From NCBI GenBank assembly GCA_944388865.1, contig CALXKM010000038.1, forward strand, positions 1 to 44,554: a stretch of DNA of 44,554 nucleotides. Direction: 5' to 3'. Shown one piece after another: positions 43,022 through 44,554 of this stretch. A program made the position numbers and the translations under genes. The stretch comes from an uncultured Duodenibacillus sp. (lineage in GTDB: Bacteria > Pseudomonadota > Gammaproteobacteria > Burkholderiales > Burkholderiaceae_F). The stretch's first letter is position 1; every line of letters begins with the position of its first letter. The notes below the pieces were generated by a model, which worked only from the letters and a program-made list of their open reading frames with translations, searched no databases and had not been told where the DNA came from.

Positions 43022-43582
43022 TTAGACAATCGCCACGCGGTGAATGGCTTCAAAAATATCGCGATGCTGCATCGTCAGGCTCAGCCCCATGGTTTTGGCT
43101 CGTTCGAGCATCACTCGATGCAGGCTGCGGGTGTCCAATTCAGAAGGAATGGATACTTCAAAGACCTGCATGGACGTGCCGTCGCCGATCGGAAAGGCCC
43201 TGAGGCCTTCGATATTGATGCGGTGTTCGCCAAAGATATGCGCAAAGGTGCCTACGATGTCGTTGCGGTCGGGGCCGTAGACGCTGATCACGAAGGGCTC
43301 TACCTCTGTTTGGCCTTCAACGGGTTCTTCAAAGTCGCGCGTGACGACAGTGAGCTTCATGCGCTTGGCGCTCACGGCTTTTTGAATTTCTTCGTTGAGT
43401 TCTTCATTGGTGAGCTCTGAGGGTTTTTGCACGAGATAGATGCCCGCAAACTGCTGGTGCAGCGTCGATTGGGTCATTTCTTCAATGTTGCACCCAAGCC
43501 GCGTCATGACGGCAGAGACGCAGGCAATGACGCCGGGCTGGTCCATGCCGATGACGGCGACAACCACATTGTTGGTCTGCAT
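43022..43582 (-). CDS. ACT-domain protein (UPF0237-like)
   Basis: The Met at 43582 (M-Q-T-N-N-V-V-V-A-V-I-G) has TTGGAG upstream and gives 186 residues with two ACT-like domains (about 5-85 and 98-175: G-M-D-Q-P-G-V-I-A and G-P-D-R-N-D-I-V-G). The frame is open to 43663 without better support. ACT domains bind amino acids; a stand-alone pair beside a UPF0210 gene is a recurrent arrangement and suggests regulation of its partner. The two genes are 51 bases apart and read in the same direction. Confidence 0.88.
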   Translation of the reverse strand: MQTNNVVVAVIGMDQPGVIACVSAVMTRLGCNIEEMTQSTLHQQFAGIYLVQKPSELTNEELNEEIQKAVSAKRMKLTVVTRDFEEPVEGQTEVEPFVISVYGPDRNDIVGTFAHIFGEHRINIEGLRAFPIGDGTSMQVFEVSIPSELDTRSLHRVMLERAKTMGLSLTMQHRDIFEAIHRVAIV

Positions 43583-43762
43583 GAATTTTTCTCCAAAAAA
43601 AGGGCCTTTCCGGAAATGCTTGCCGGAGGCAGAAACGGGCTCAAACGAAAATGTTAACCGCAAATAGCGCTCAATGCAGACTTCCGATGCCGCAAAAGCG
43701 CTTTGAAGGTTGTGCCAAGCAGTGCGCTAAGCATGGTTGACTCGGACTGCGAGCGTTTGGTT

Positions 43763-44350
43763 TCAGCACTCCTGCTGGGCGATGCGGCGAATGACTTTGG
43801 CCGGCACTCCGCCGACGACGGTGTCGGCTTCAACATTTTTCGTGACCACGGCGCCGGCAGCGATCACGGCGCCGTCGCCGATCGTCACGCCCGGCAGTAC
43901 GACGGCATTGGCGCCGATCCAGACATTTTTGCCGATGCGAATCGGGGCCGGAATCAAGTTGGCGCGCTTGCTTGCAAGCAAAGAATGATTGAGCGTGACA
44001 AGCACGACATTGTGGCCGATGAGCGAGCCATCGCCAATGGTGATGCCGCCTTGATCTTGAAATTTGCAGCCTGCGTTGATGAAGACGTTTTTCCCGATGG
44101 TGATGTTTTTTCCGCAGTCGGTATAAAAAGGCGGGAAACACGCAAAGGTCTCATCGACGGGCTTTCCAAAGAGTTCCGAAAACAAAGCGCGAAGTTCTTC
44201 GGGCGTGTGGTAGGCGCTGTTGATCTGCATCGTGATGCGCAGCGTCTCCTGGCTTAATTCATGCATGCAAAGATGCGCGGGCGAGCCGCCGACGACTTCT
44301 TCGCCTTTGTCCATCAGAGAAAGAAAATGTTGCAAACGTTCTGGCTGCAT
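43763..44350 (-). CDS. hexapeptide-repeat O-acetyltransferase (maltose/galactoside type)
   Basis: A 195-residue left-handed beta-helix enzyme: an N-terminal helical region ([11 protein letters not shown]) followed by repeats with I-x-x-x-x hexads ([40 protein letters not shown]). His120 in T-L-N-H-S is the likely catalytic base. Such enzymes transfer acetyl from acetyl-CoA to sugars. The substrate is not evident. A hairpin-free, AT-rich leader lies upstream. Confidence 0.9.
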   Translation of the reverse strand: MQPERLQHFLSLMDKGEEVVGGSPAHLCMHELSQETLRITMQINSAYHTPEELRALFSELFGKPVDETFACFPPFYTDCGKNITIGKNVFINAGCKFQDQGGITIGDGSLIGHNVVLVTLNHSLLASKRANLIPAPIRIGKNVWIGANAVVLPGVTIGDGAVIAAGAVVTKNVEADTVVGGVPAKVIRRIAQQEC

Positions 44351-44443
44351 TGTTTCGAAAATTCCAAAAAAGTTTCGAGGCGAGTATAACGACGTTCATA
44401 ACCGCACAGAGGAAAACTCGCCAAATTCTAGGGTGTACGCACA

Positions 44444-44554
44444 CTATCCTATCTCGGCCAAAAGCCAAGCTTTAATGGCTTCCTGGGGATTTGCCAGTGC
44501 CTTGAGTAGCCGCGCCTTCGATGGAAGGGGCTTGTCATTTCGTTCGAGCCATTG
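44444..44554 (-). CDS. 3' end of an unrecognised gene
   Basis: An open frame enters from the right edge on the minus strand and ends at TAG (44446-44444), giving 36 residues that begin Q-W-L-E-R-N-D-K and end W-L-L-A-E-I-G. The end is rich in Ala, Lys and Leu. I do not recognise it; the frame could also be chance, though it fills the space up to the acetyltransferase. Confidence 0.4.
   Translation of the reverse strand, partial: QWLERNDKPLPSKARLLKALANPQEAIKAWLLAEIG

Overview
The window looks like a chromosome segment of a Burkholderiales betaproteobacterium. The flavoprotein/multihaem cytochrome respiratory locus and the gut-type gene content suggest Sutterellaceae, but this is inferred from gene order and protein style without a database search. 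It has two parts: one end of a prophage (1 to about 7050) and host core genome (about 7050 to 44554).

Prophage end (1-7050). Late genes for a tail-fibre assembly chaperone, a conserved phage protein, a holin-like protein, a 54-residue membrane protein, a SAR-type lysozyme and an embedded Rz/Rz1 spanin pair lie on the minus strand. Around them is the most unusual content: at least seven short promoterless open frames (cassettes A-G, about 69-82 residues). Each encodes a different tail-fibre tip that starts N-[I/S]-x-G, ends in a conserved ...(L/I)xAIR(Y/F)-stop, and is bounded by the hexamer CCGAAC. Cassettes A-D and the first third of E are on the plus strand directly after a complete tyrosine recombinase (Int2). 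The rest of E, then F and G, are on the minus strand at the left edge. A second tyrosine recombinase (Int1) is split: its ribosome binding site and first 32 codons are at 6839-6742 (minus) and the other 403 codons at 597-1811 (plus). Both the split cassette and the split integrase are restored exactly in frame if the segment between two copies of a 5-bp sequence (ATCAG at 597-601, CTGAT at 6742-6746) is inverted. In that inferred parental order all cassettes and both recombinases lie on one strand and the chaperone and lysis genes on the other, with Int1 beside a tRNA-His attachment site. I read this as a shufflon-like or cassette-exchange system for phage host-range switching with its own recombinase, seen in a chromosome (or assembly) carrying a further inversion.

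Host core (7050-44554). A tRNA-Pro/Arg/His operon is followed by trpC-ung, ftsZ-lpxC, a DciA-like gene, secA (with a structured leader), and argJ - DUF815 ATPase - mutT-like - yacG facing coaE. Next come a small Cys-rich membrane protein, a tRNA-Pro, ispB, a transaldolase overlapping a NarL-type regulator whose receiver has lost its phosphorylation residues, and a lipoprotein. A TtrR/TtrS-like two-component system then precedes a Tat-exported flavoprotein reductase and a triheme cytochrome, probably one periplasmic anaerobic respiration unit. After that are a mazEF-like toxin-antitoxin pair, carA-gmhA-carB, greA facing phoBR (phoB preceded by a three-unit Pho box), a dicarboxylate symporter, a ferric-reductase-like flavohaem membrane protein, a tandem universal stress protein, a UPF0210/ACT-domain pair, a hexapeptide acetyltransferase and the 3' end of an unrecognised gene.
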